A DNA stretch of 64,000 nucleotides from Dendrocalamus latiflorus. Lineage: Eukaryota > Streptophyta > Magnoliopsida > Poales > Poaceae. Each line of letters starts with the position of its first letter. Position 1 is the stretch's first letter. Shown one piece after another: positions 55,283-64,000 of the stretch. A program made the position numbers and the translations under genes. Where the stretch lies: the NCBI GenBank assembly GCA_017311315.1, contig CM029640.1, positions 16,274,829 through 16,338,828 of the forward strand. The letters run 5' to 3'. The notes beneath the pieces are model-generated. The model did no database searches, was not told the origin of the DNA, and saw only the letters and a list, made by a program, of their open reading frames with translations.

Positions 55283-56127
55283 CTCAGGTTCACCGGGCAG
55301 GGAAGGGAAAGGTTTGGCTTGTAGACTCTGGGTGTTCACGACACATGACCGGAGACTCCCGTTGGTTTTCTTCCCTTTCCCGTGCTCCAGGTGATGAGAT
55401 GATCACCCTCGGAGACGCTTCATCTGGGCGTGTCATCGCGAAAGGTACAGTGCGCGTTAAGGACTCTTTCATTTTGAAACATGTTGCTTTGGTTAGTAAG
55501 CTGCAGTATAATTTGCTTTCAGTTTCTCAGCTTACCGATGATGGTTACGAGGCGAGCTTTAAGAAAAATAATTGCAAAATTCTTGATTCTTCGGGTAGTC
55601 TGGTTTGCGGGATTTCACGTTTTGAGAGGATCTTTCGTGCTGATTTTTCTGAGTCTTCTGTTGATCCTCTCCGTTGTTTGGTTGCTTCTGAATCCCGCGA
55701 CCTTTCTTTCTGGCATAGGAGACTTGGTCATATTGGATTTGACCATTTGACCCGAGTTAGCGGCCACGATCTCATTCATGGTTTGCCGAAACTCAAGATG
55801 GTCAAAGATCTAGTTTGTGTTCCTTGCCGGCACGGCAAGATGGTTGCTGCTTCTCATCCTCCGGTCATAATTACTATGACCGATGCACCAGGACAGCTGC
55901 TCCATATGGATACAGTTGGACCAGCTTGAGTGTAGTCAGCAGGAGGGAAGTGGTATGTTCTTGTCGTGGTCGATGACTTCTCGAGGTACTCTTGGGTGTT
56001 TTTCTTAGCCTCGAAGGATGAGACGTTTACACATTTTCGAGGTCTTTTCGGTATGCTTTCTGTTGAGCTCCTGGGTGCCTTACGAGCGATTCGCAGTGAC
56101 AATGGCACGGAGTTCAAGAATTCCTAC
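55279..56127 (+). pseudogene. Copia pol, copy D, protease to integrase core
   Basis: Protease with intact WLVDSGCSRHMTGDSRWF and GDASSGRVIAKG; integrase zinc region (FWHRRLGHIGFDHL, CVPCRHGK) and LLHMDTVGPA. Two stops follow (TGA at 55927-55929, where other copies have CGA, and TAG shortly after). The integrase core continues (FFLASKDETFTHFRGLF, AIRSDNGTEFKNSY) until a Tat-type element inserts at 56128; it resumes at 58926. Confidence 0.88.
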
Positions 56128-56901
56128 TGTTGTGGCTACAGACCAAACAGAGAGAGAGATGGTAGTGGAGAGTGATGAAGATAAGTGTAATGGCCTCTGG
56201 GTCCTCCCCATGGCTTACTCATATATATATACACACATGAGGAGTGCTTTTACAGCGATACCCTTACACCTGGTTATCCCTCTGGGGGCAGTTATGTCAT
56301 TACACATGGCCTATTCTGGGCCTTACAATCTCCTATCAGGCCTGCTGGGTTTAGGTGGGGGTAGGGCTGTAAATGAGCCGAGCTCGAGCGAGCTCACGGC
56401 CTCAAGCTTGAGTTTGTTGGAGAATCGAACCGAACTCGAACCGAGCCTCAGAATCACCCGAGCCTAGAGTTAGGCTCAAGCTTGGCTCATTTATCTTTCG
56501 AGCCGATCTCGAATCGAACTTGAGACGAGCGAAACACGAGCAATTCACGAGTCTTTAGCTTTTTATCTACCATAAGCTTAGCCAACTGCAGTCTATCTTG
56601 TTCTTAGGCTTAAACCATTGTCTTATTTATAAGCCCGGTGTGATTTGGACAATACAATTGATAAAAAAAATTGAAATACATGTGTATACACTTTAAAGAG
56701 TCATGCTTAGCAATAATGAACGAGCCTACTCGAGCTTTTCGAGCTCGAGCTCGATAAGCTTGCGAGCTTCAGCTCAAGCTTGAGCTTGGCTCGTTTATAA
56801 TTCGAGCCGAACTCGAGTCGAGTCTAAGACGAACCGAACCCGAGTAGCTCACGAGTCTAGAGCTTTTTTTACAGCCCTAGGTGGGGGCCACCCCTACGAC
56901 A
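56128..56901 (-). repeat. 3' LTR of the Tat-type derivative, split by a MITE
   Basis: Matches 58673-58920 once the MITE (56362-56879) and one 8-bp duplication are removed, leaving 248 bp. Confidence 0.9.
56362..56879. mobile_element. hAT-type MITE
   Basis: 518 bp with terminal inverted repeats TAGGGCTGTAAA / TTTACAGCCCTA and an exact 8-bp target duplication GGTGGGGG (56354-56361, 56880-56887). The interior is rich in GAGCTCGAGC-type repeats near both ends, as in the widespread plant hAT MITEs with this terminus. It sits inside the LTR of the Tat-type derivative and is therefore younger than it. Confidence 0.92.
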
Positions 56902-57050
56902 GGAGCCTCTCATGGTGAAGGGCTTCACAGGGCCGAAGCCATGTTGCCGAGTCCTTTGGCCCCCTCCGTCCCCTGCGGCCTGTGAATTCCTCCAAGCTTG
57001 TGGTTGGGGAGCCTGCAGTCTGGGATGGTTGAGGCGGAAGCTATCGCCTA

Positions 57051-57991
57051 AGTCGAAGTAGACGCGCGCACTCCGTCCCCTACCCTTCGAACGGGTGGCA
57101 GCGAAGCTGGCGCCTAGTCGAAGTAGACGCGCGCGCTCCGTCCCCTACCCTTCGAACGGGTGGTAGCGAAGCTGGCGCCTCGTCGAAGTAGACGCGCGCG
57201 CTCCGTCCCCTACCCTTCGAACGGGTGGCAGCGAAGCTGGCGCCTCGTCGAAGTAGACGCGCGCGCTCCGTCCCCTACCCTTCGAACGGGTGGCAGCGAA
57301 GCTGGCGCCTAGTCGAAGTAGACGCGCGTGCTCCGTCCCCTACCCTTCGAACGGGTGGCAGCGAAGCTGGCGCCTAGTCGAAGTAGACGCGCGCGCTCCG
57401 TCCCCTACCCTTCGAACGGGTGGCAGCGAAGCTGGCGCCTAGTCGAAGTAGACGCGCGCGCTCCGTCCCCTACCCTTCGAACGGGTGGCAGCGAAGCTGG
57501 CGCCTCGTCGAAGTAGACGCGCGCGCTCCGTCCCCTACCCTTCGAACGGGTGGCACCGAAGCTGGCGCCTAGTCGAAGTAGACGCGCGCGCTCCGTCCCC
57601 TACCCTTCGAACGGGTGGCAGCGAAGCTGGCGCCTAGTCGAAGTAGACGCGCGCGCTCCGTCCCCTACCCTTCGAACGGGTGGCAGCGAAGCTGGCGCCT
57701 AGTCAAAGTAGACGCGCGCGCTGCGTCCCCTACCCTTCGAACGGGTGGCAGCGAAGCTGGCGCCTAGTCGAAGTAGATGCGCGCGCTCCGTCCCCTACCC
57801 TTCGAACGGGTGGCAGCGAAGCTGGTGCCTCGTCGAAGTAGACGCGCGCGCTCTGTCCCCTACCCTTCGAACGGGTGGCAGCGAAGCTGGCGCCTAGTCG
57901 AAGTAGACGCGCGCACTCCGTCCCCTACCCTTCGAACGGGTGGCAGCGAAGCTGGCGCCTAGTCGAAGTAGACGCGCGCGCTCCGTCCCCT
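57051..57991 (-). repeat. 65-bp minisatellite, about 14.5 copies
   Basis: GACGCGCGC (or one-base variants) recurs exactly every 65 bp from 57061 to 57971, 15 times. The unit includes TACCCTTCGAACGGGTGG and GCGAAGCTGGCGCC. Units differ by few substitutions (for example CAGC/TAGC, CCTA/CCTC). Since 65 is not a multiple of 3, open frames across it cycle through three readings of the unit and are not proteins of interest. Confidence 0.95.
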
Positions 57992-58163
57992 GTGCTGCGA
58001 TCGGAGCTCGGCGCCGGTATGGTTGCGCTCCGGGGCTGTTGTGACCTTGCAGTCTGGTAGTGCGCTTTTAATGGCGGCTGGAAACACGCCGACGCCTGGC
58101 CTGGCAGAAGGCAGGCTGTCGCGTCGTGCAGTCTGCCATGCTGCAGGTGGGGCACGTGGCGAC

Positions 58164-58619
58164 TCACGACTGGTGCGTCGTGGGATGTGGGCGGTTGCGT
58201 GACCGCGGCCGTTCGCCTCGTCCCCCGAGAAGCTGGGCGCGTGTGGAAGATGTGGGGGCGTTGCCGGTCGCTCCGTCATGGCTACCTCGGACCGCCCGGT
58301 CCGCGCCGTCGGCGAGGGTTGCAGTGGGGGTGGCGAGGTCGGCTGTCGTTGCGTCGGCGGGGTCGGTTGTCGCCGCACCCGTGTCGACATCTTCGACCGC
58401 AGGGTCCGTCCTCGCAACGCCGGTGGCGGGGTTGGTCGTCGCGGTGCCGGTGACGGGGTCGGTCGTCGCCGCGCGAACGTCGACGTCTTCGGCCACCGCG
58501 CCTGCATCGCCACCCACGTCCGCCGCTGCCGATGCCGAAGCCCTGGTACTCATACGGCGCTCCGGCTCGACCGCCTTCTTTCCCTTCGCCGCGGCTGGTG
58601 AAGCTTTTTTCGGTGCCAT
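58164..58619 (-). pseudogene. Tat-type gag N-terminus in the deletion derivative
   Basis: Begins MAPKKASPAAAKGKKAVEPE, the same start as the gag at 60919 (MAPRKASTSVAREKKVEAAK), followed by an alanine/threonine/aspartate-rich low-complexity stretch. It stops at 58164 before any gag core domain. The remainder of gag-pol is deleted and the 65-bp minisatellite follows. Confidence 0.75.
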
Positions 58620-58652
58620 CTTTTTCTTCGGTCTTCAGGCTTGTCTTCGTCC

Positions 58653-58671
58653 TCCCCACGGACGGCGCCAA
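58653..58671 (-). promoter_or_regulatory. Primer binding site of the Tat-type derivative
   Basis: In element orientation TTGGCGCCGTCCGTGGGGA, next to the 5' LTR; not the tRNA-Met site used by the other elements here. The start TGGCGCCG matches the site seen in many Tat-lineage elements. Confidence 0.8.
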
Positions 58672-58672
58672 C

Positions 58673-58920
58673 TGTTGTGGCTACAGACCAAACAGAGAGA
58701 GAGATGGTAGTGGAGAGTGATGAAGATAAGTGTAATGGCCTCTGGGTCCTCCCCATGGCTTACTCATATATATATACACACATGAGGAGTGCTTTTACAG
58801 CGATACCCTTACACCTGGTTATCCCTCTGGGGGCAGTTATGTCATTACACATGGCCTATTCTGGGCCTTACAATCTCCTATCAGGCCTGCTGGGTTTAGG
58901 TGGGGGCCACCCCTACGACA
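58673..58920 (-). repeat. 5' LTR of the Tat-type derivative (248 bp)
   Basis: TGTCGTAGGGGTGG to GCCACAACA in element orientation, with a TATATATATA box. One of the two short LTRs that define the element. Confidence 0.92.
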
Positions 58921-58925
58921 CCTAC

Positions 58926-60616
58926 TTTGAGAGGTTCTGTGGTGAGACAGGTGTAGAGCACCAGTTCTCTTCTCTGCACGTCCCACACCAAAATGGCGTC
59001 GTGGAGAGGAAGAACCGTACCTTAGTCGAGATGGCCAGGACGATGCTCGATGAGCACTCTACACCACGGAAGTTTTGGGCTGAGGCTATAGCTATCGCGT
59101 GCCATGTTTCAAATTGAGTTTTTCTTCGGGCACACTTGCACCGCACGTCTTATGAGTTGAGGTATGGGCGAAAGCCCAGTGTATCTCACTTTCGTGTGTT
59201 TGGTTGCAAGTGTTTTATCTTGAAGTCCGGGAACCTAGATAAGTTCGAGTCACGTTCGTGTGATGGGATCTTTCTGGGTTACTTGACTTCTTCGCGGGCG
59301 TATAGGGTTTGGAACTGTGAGTCTAGTAAAATGGTAGAGACCTGTAAGGTGACCTTCGACGAGACCAGCCCGGAGACTAGGCCCGATGTTTCAGGTTCTT
59401 TAGAGCAGTCCGAGCCCATCTTTGTGGATGATGAGGACGATGGAGATGAGGGTTGTCTACCCATTATCCACCCCTTGAGGTGCCCTCTTCCACCGCACCT
59501 CGAGGTGATCAACCCATGTCTTCTGTTTCTTCTGGGGCTAGTGGCTCTGTTCCTACCTCGTCAGTTCACGAGGTAGAGGCCACTTTTTCATCTCATCCTG
59601 GACCTCCGAAACACATCCAGAAAGCTCATCCTTCCGAGCAGATAATTGGAGACCTCTTTGAGCGAGTCACTCGTTCAAAATCTGGCGTGTCTCAATTCTG
59701 TCTCCATTCTGCCTTTGTCGCCTCATTCGAGCCTAAGGATGTTTGTCATGCTCTCTCTGACGAGTCTAGGGTCAATGCCATGCATGAGGAGTTGGAAAAT
59801 TTCGAGAGAAACAAGGTCTGGTCGCTTGTTGAGCCCCCTCATGGTCACAATGTCATTGGAACCAAGTGGGTATTCAAGAACAAGCAGAGTGAGGATGGGG
59901 TGGTTGTTCGGAACAAGGCTAGACAGGTAGCTCAGGGGTTTTCTCAGGTTGAGGGTCTAGATTTCGAGGAGACCTTTGCCCCTGTAGCTAGACTTGAGGC
60001 CATTAGAATTCTGCTTGCCTTTGCAGCTTCTAAGGGTTTCAAGCTTTACCAGATGGATGTCAAGAGTGCCTTCCTCAATGGCTTTATTGAGGAAGAAGTC
60101 TATGTCCGACAGCCTCCAGGTTTCGAGAACCCCAAATACCCAAACCATGTCTTCAAGATTTCCAAAGCTTTGTATGGACTTAAGCAGGCCCCTAGAGCTT
60201 GGTATGAGAGGCTTAAGTCCTACTTGTTGAGTCATGGTTTCGAGATGGGTAAAGTAGACAAGACCTTGTTCATCCGTCGACATGGCACTGATATTCTGCT
60301 CGTCCAGATTTATGTGGATGACATCATCTTTGGCGGCTCTTCTCATGCTCTCGTTTCATAGTTCTCGGATGTCATGAGCACCGAGTTTGAGATGAGCATG
60401 ATGGGTGAGTTGACTTTCTTCCTTGGCTTCCAAATCAAGCAAACTCGGGAGGGTACCTTCTTGAATCAAGGCAAGTACACTCGTGACCTCCTGAGACGTT
60501 TTGACATGAGTGATGGTAAGCCAATGTCAACTCCCATGGCGTCCACAGCTTCCCTTGACCCAGATGAGGACGGCGATCTAGTCGATCAGAAGGAGTATCG
60601 TAGCATGATTGGCTCC
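58926..60616 (+). pseudogene. Copia pol, copy D, integrase end to RNase H start
   Basis: Resumes at YFERFCGETGVEHQF, with the integrase VVERKNRTLVEMARTML. Stop at 59115-59117; frame change near 59455; RT open from 59453 to 60361 (FKLYQMDVKSAFLNGFIEEE, IYVDDIIFGGSS); TAG at 60359-60361; continues to RSMIGS, where the Tat-type element at 60617 cuts it. The RNase H and 3' LTR of copy D lie beyond the window. Confidence 0.9.
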
Positions 60617-60866
60617 TGTTGTAGGGGTGGCCCCCACCTAAGCCCAGTAGGCCTGTTAGAAGGATGTAAGGTCCGAAATGGGACATATGTAATGACATGA
60701 GTGCCCCTGAGGGGAATACTCACGTGTAAGGGTATAACTGTACAAGCGCTCATCGTTTGGATATATATATATGGCATAGGCCACGGGGAGGAACCCAAAG
60801 CCATTCATTTACTCAACTCTCCACTACCACACACTCTCTCTCTCTGTTTGGTCTGTAACCACAACA
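60617..60866 (+). mobile_element. 5' LTR of a Tat-type gypsy element (250 bp)
   Basis: TGTTGTAGGGGTGG to GTAACCACAACA, inserted in copia copy D (left flank GCTCC, 60612-60616; partner not in the window). TATATATATAT at 60762-60772 is the likely promoter. About 80 percent similar to the LTRs at 56128 and 58673. Confidence 0.9.
60762..60772 (+). promoter_or_regulatory. TATA box of the Tat-type LTR
   Basis: TATATATATAT about 105 bp before the LTR end; the related LTRs have the same feature. Confidence 0.6.
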
Positions 60867-60867
60867 G

Positions 60868-60886
60868 TTGGCGCCGTTCGTGGGGA
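60868..60886 (+). promoter_or_regulatory. Primer binding site of the Tat-type element
   Basis: TTGGCGCCGTTCGTGGGGA one base after the LTR, the same site as at 58653-58671 with one difference. Confidence 0.8.
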
Positions 60887-60918
60887 GGACAAGATTAAGC
60901 CTCCAGATCTGAAGGAGG

Positions 60919-62340
60919 ATGGCACCAAGGAAAGCTTCAACATCGGTGGCAAGGGAAAAGAAGGTGGAGGCGGCAAAATCTCGCGTCAATACCAAGGCTT
61001 CGGCTTTAGTAGTTGCAGGCGCGGATGTGACGACCGTGAGCACCGGCGTCCACGACGCGACGCCCGACCCCACCACCACTACCAAGACCACCAACCCCAG
61101 CGGTGACAACGCAGGCGCGTCCACTTCTTTACTCGGCGCAGGAGCGGTGGGCGGTCCCGGTGACGACGCGAGCTTCGTCCCCAGCTCCGGGGTCCTCCGC
61201 GCCAGCGCTGCGGGCAGATCGGGAGCACAGACCGTGGTCACCGCCGTCCCGGTCGCGTCGCCGAGCGTGCCGGCGGCCCCAACCACGCCCACGGTGGAGA
61301 CAGCCCTGCTGGCGGCCTTCAGCGCATGCCAACGGGAGCTGTCAGACCTCCGCGGAGCCGTGCGAGACATACAAGAGGCTCGGAGCCGACGTGCAACACC
61401 GGTGGCGGCGTCTCAGCCCACCTCGGAGAGGGCGAATAGCCGCGACGCTATTATGCCCAGTCGCGTTCCCCTACGGCGCATAGACCCGGAGTCCCCGCTC
61501 TCCGTGGACCTGCAGCAAGCGACGTGGCCCGAAGACTTCAAGTTCCTGAGCGTCATCGAAGCGTACAAGGGTGATTCCGACCCGCGCGAGTTCGTATGCG
61601 TGTATGAGACCGCCATCGAAGCCGTTGGCGGAGACGACACTACGAAGGCAAAGGGACTCCCCCTCGCGTTACGAGGAGCGGAGCTGTCCTGGTTCTTCAC
61701 CATCGATCCATAGTCCATCTACGCGTGGGAACAGATCCGCGATCGGCTCTACAACAACTTCCAGGGAAGCTACGTTGAACGTGTCGATGCGGACCAGCTC
61801 TTCGCAGTCAAACAGAAACCCAAGGAGGGGCTCCGGACTTACTTTAAACGCTTCACCAAGGTATGCTGCCAAGTCAGGGACGTTAGCGAGGCAGCCGTTA
61901 TCAACGCAGCGATACAAGGTCTCCGCCCGGGACCGCTCGCTGAGTATAGCGCGCGGAAGCCACTCAAGTCGGAGGCAGAGCTCTTCGACAAAATGGAAGC
62001 GTACGCCCGAGCCGAGGAGGACGCGCGGGGGCGCAGCGGCACCGGCTCCAACGCCGGGCAAACGGAGGACTTGTCGCAAAGGAGCAGCACAAGAGACAAC
62101 CTGAGGACGAAGCACAAGAAAGTGTCTGTGGGCGACACTCATGAGCTCATCGACGACGGGGTACACCAAACCTCACCAGGCGACAGGTGTAAGCCCCAGC
62201 GTAACCGGCGAAGACCCCACAAGGCCCGCCACGTCCTCACTGTGCAAGGCGTCCCCCGGGAAGCCGCGCTAATCTCGCGCGGCGGGGGGAGCGCGAAGGA
62301 GGCCGCGATGAGAAGCCGCGTGCGGAGCAGGAACTCCTAG
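60919..62340 (+). pseudogene. Tat-type gypsy gag, one in-frame stop
   Basis: ATG at 60919 gives a 473-codon frame broken once by TAG at 61711-61713. Residues ~1-190 are low complexity (Ala/Thr/Pro/Ser) with a short helical segment (ACQRELSDLRGAVRDIQEA). The gag core follows: DPESPLSVDLQQATWPEDFKF, then YKGDSDPREFVCVYETAIEA, RGAELSWFFTID, stop, then SIYAWEQIRDRLYNNFQGSY, KPKEGLRTYFKRFTKVC and INAAIQGLRPGPLAEYSARK. The C-terminus is basic. This core is typical of Tat-lineage gypsy gags. Gag would package the element RNA; this copy needs readthrough or is dead. Confidence 0.85.
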
Positions 62341-62341
62341 A

Positions 62342-64000
62342 ATGCGGCAGATGGTGCTAGGTGCACGGTTACGGGGCCATTTCTCACGGACATGCACCAA
62401 GGTTGCGGCGTTACGGCAAGCGGTGGCTCATGTACGGGCCTCGGAGACACGGACCCCCGCAATAGCCCACATACAGCGTACGCAAGACAGTCCCTTGTGT
62501 GCTGGGTCCCCCGGAGAGGCCCAGTGCCGTGGTATTAATGTCATCGCTGGAGGCTCTTCGTCGAGCACTTCCCCGATGCAACTACCTCTGTGGGCGTCCC
62601 ATTGCAGCATCACCTTCACGTCAGCCGATGCCCAGGGCGTAGAATTCCCCCACCAAGATCCCTTGGTCATCCAGGCCGACATTGCAGGTTGCGACGTCAG
62701 GCGTATCCTCATTGACGGAGGGAGCTCCGCAAACATCTTGTTCGCAGAGGCCCTTGATGGGAATACCTCGGAGCCTGTTAAATGCTTTGGAAGCCCCCCT
62801 CCAGGGCCTCGGAGGGCAACCTCTAAAGGCTTTGCGTCAGATTCGCCTCCAAGTCTCCTTGTGCCAGGCTGACAACGCCAGGACTGAAGATGTCGTCTTC
62901 GACGTCGTGGACATCTCGTATCCGTACAATGCCATACTGGGCCGGCCTGCCATCAACTCCTTCGAAGCGGTCCCACACTACGCATTCTTATGCATGAAGC
63001 TCCCAGGACGGTGGGGCGTTATGACCCTCTTCGTCGATCAGGATATGGCTCGGAGCATCGAAACCGAAGCTGGATGCTTGCACCGCAAGATGCACGCCCT
63101 CACCGACAAATACCGGGATGGACACCTAAGCCTCATCGAACATAACCTCGCGATCCGCTCTGACGCCAAGCCCGTCAAGTAGAAACTTCGTCGTATGTCC
63201 ATCGACCGGCAGCAAGCGGCCAAGGTGGAGGTGGCGAAGCTCCTTCGAGCGGGGGTTATCCGCGAGGTTCAACATCCAGACAGGCTCGCCAATCCGGTGT
63301 TGGTCAAAAAGGCCAGCGGCGCTTGGCGCATGCCCGAAGGACGATTACCCTCTGCCGCGCATAGATCAACTAGTCGATGCTACCGCCGGATGCGAGCTCA
63401 TGAGCTTCTTGGACGCCTACTCCGACTACCATCAGGTCTACATGGCCAAGGATGACGAGGATAAAACCAGTTTCATTACATCGGTGGGGACCTTTTGCTT
63501 CGTAAGGATGCCCTTCGGCTTGAAGAACGCGGGCGCAACCTTCACCCGCCTCGTCGCGCTGGCCTTGGCCGTCCAGCTAGGGAGGAATGTGGAGGCCTAC
63601 GTGGACGACGTGGTAGTAAAAACCAGGCAGCTCGCCTCCCACGGTCGGGATCTTCAGGAGACTTTCGACAACCTCAGGACGGCAGGCATTAAGCTCAATC
63701 TGGACAAATGTGTCTTCGGTGTACAGGCGGGCAAGCTCTTGGGCTTCCTCGTATCCGGGCGAGGCATTCAAGCGAACCCCGACAAGGTTGACGCTATCCT
63801 GGGCATGGAACCTCCCAAGACGACGCGGGAGGTCCAAAGGCTGGCAGGCCGCATGGCGTCCTTGAGCTGTTTCCTCTCCAGAGCGGCAGAGCGGGGCTTA
63901 CTATTTTTCAAGGCTCTCCGCGGTTGCGATGGGTTTCATTGGGACGACGACTGCGCAAAGGCCTTCGATGACCTCAAGAAACACTTCGCAACCCTTCCCA
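62342..64000 (+). pseudogene. Tat-type gypsy pol: protease and reverse transcriptase, cut by the window end
   Basis: Protease: INVIAGGSSSS, ITFTSADAQGVEFPHQDPL and the active site RILIDGGSSANILF; a one-base shift near 62757 moves to another frame (SLLNALEAPLQGLGGQPLKA, YNAILGRPAINSFEAVPHYA, WGVMTLFVDQDMARS). A TAG at 63180-63182 precedes the RT start (MSIDRQQAAKVEVAKLLRAG, EVQHPDRLANPVLVKKASGA). Near 63330 the frame changes where a short conserved RT segment is missing. From 63331 to the window end it is open: DDYPLPRIDQLVDATAGCEL, SFLDAYSDYHQV, RMPFGLKNAGATFTRL, and the RT active site AYVDDVVVK, then the start of RNase H. Integrase and the 3' LTR would follow outside. Confidence 0.88.

Larger units (their letters stand above)
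56128..58920 (-). mobile_element. Tat-type gypsy deletion derivative with minisatellite
   Basis: Minus-strand element with 248-bp LTRs: 5' LTR 58673-58920, 3' LTR 56128-56901 (split by a MITE). Exact target duplication CCTAC (56123-56127, 58921-58925), in the integrase of copia copy D. Primer site TTGGCGCCGTCCGTGGGGA on the minus strand at 58653-58671. The interior holds a short gag N-terminus (58164-58619) and a 65-bp minisatellite (57051-57991); protease, RT and integrase are gone. LTRs and gag start are about 80 percent similar to the element at 60617, so both belong to one family. Confidence 0.9.

Noticed and set aside
57051..57991. CRISPR-like array
   Set aside because: The units are contiguous without spacers and the DNA is plant; a plain minisatellite.
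57328..58060. Arginine-rich open frames across the minisatellite
   Set aside because: By-product of a 65-bp unit without stops in several frames.

Overview
This window is nuclear plant DNA from a grass (Poaceae; species not determinable from sequence alone). It holds one recognisable host gene, an intron-containing vacuolar cation/proton exchanger (CAX) at the left edge. From about position 8,087 onward it is almost entirely nested LTR retrotransposons. The grass call rests on the rice-like CAX exons and on the element types: SIRE/Maximus-type copia, Tekay/Del-type and CRM-like gypsy, Tat-type gypsy and a BARE/Angela-like solo LTR.

Layout. 1-5,018: nine exons of a CAX gene (first exon not found), with a 5'-truncated antisense LINE in one intron, flanked by a perfect 17-bp target duplication. 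5,266-8,052: small DNA transposons (a hAT-type element with an 8-bp target duplication, two MITE-like repeats) and a 29-bp minisatellite. 8,087-21,067: copia copy A (+), its 5' LTR split by a complete minus-strand gag-protease-only gypsy element (8,631-13,223, target duplication GAGAG). 21,068-26,662: an inverted copia LTR fragment and a truncated Tekay-like LTR. 26,663-34,461: copia copy B (+), 5' truncated, with the best preserved pol. 34,462-48,516: copia copy C (-), split by a very young non-coding large-LTR element (39,518-47,453, LTRs of 3.6 kb, target duplication TACTG). 48,517 to beyond 60,616: copia copy D (+), which received four insertions: a BARE-like solo LTR (GTGGC), a minus-strand Tekay-like solo LTR (TCCCC), a minus-strand Tat-type deletion derivative (CCTAC) carrying a 65-bp minisatellite and a hAT MITE, and a plus-strand Tat-type element at 60,617 that runs off the window.

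How the parts relate. None of the copia copies is intact. All four keep the same arrangement: gag ends at TGA and pol lies in the -1 frame, overlapping that stop. B and C retain about 1.7-1.9 kb between RNase H and the 3' LTR with repeated GGGGGAG tracts and no envelope-like reading frame. The 3.6-kb-LTR element and the gag-protease element lack reverse transcriptase and integrase and must have been moved in trans.

The most interesting signal is structural. Several unrelated LTRs carry short arrays of hairpins at one local site. In the 3.6-kb LTRs there are four 25-nt stem-loops with an identical 7-nt loop (GGATGGA), while the 9-bp stems change on both sides together; the G-T pairs are wobble pairs only on the element's sense strand. 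The truncated Tekay-like LTR and the Tekay-like solo LTR have the same design with different sequences, and the copia LTRs have arrays of other short palindromes in their downstream (U5-side) part.
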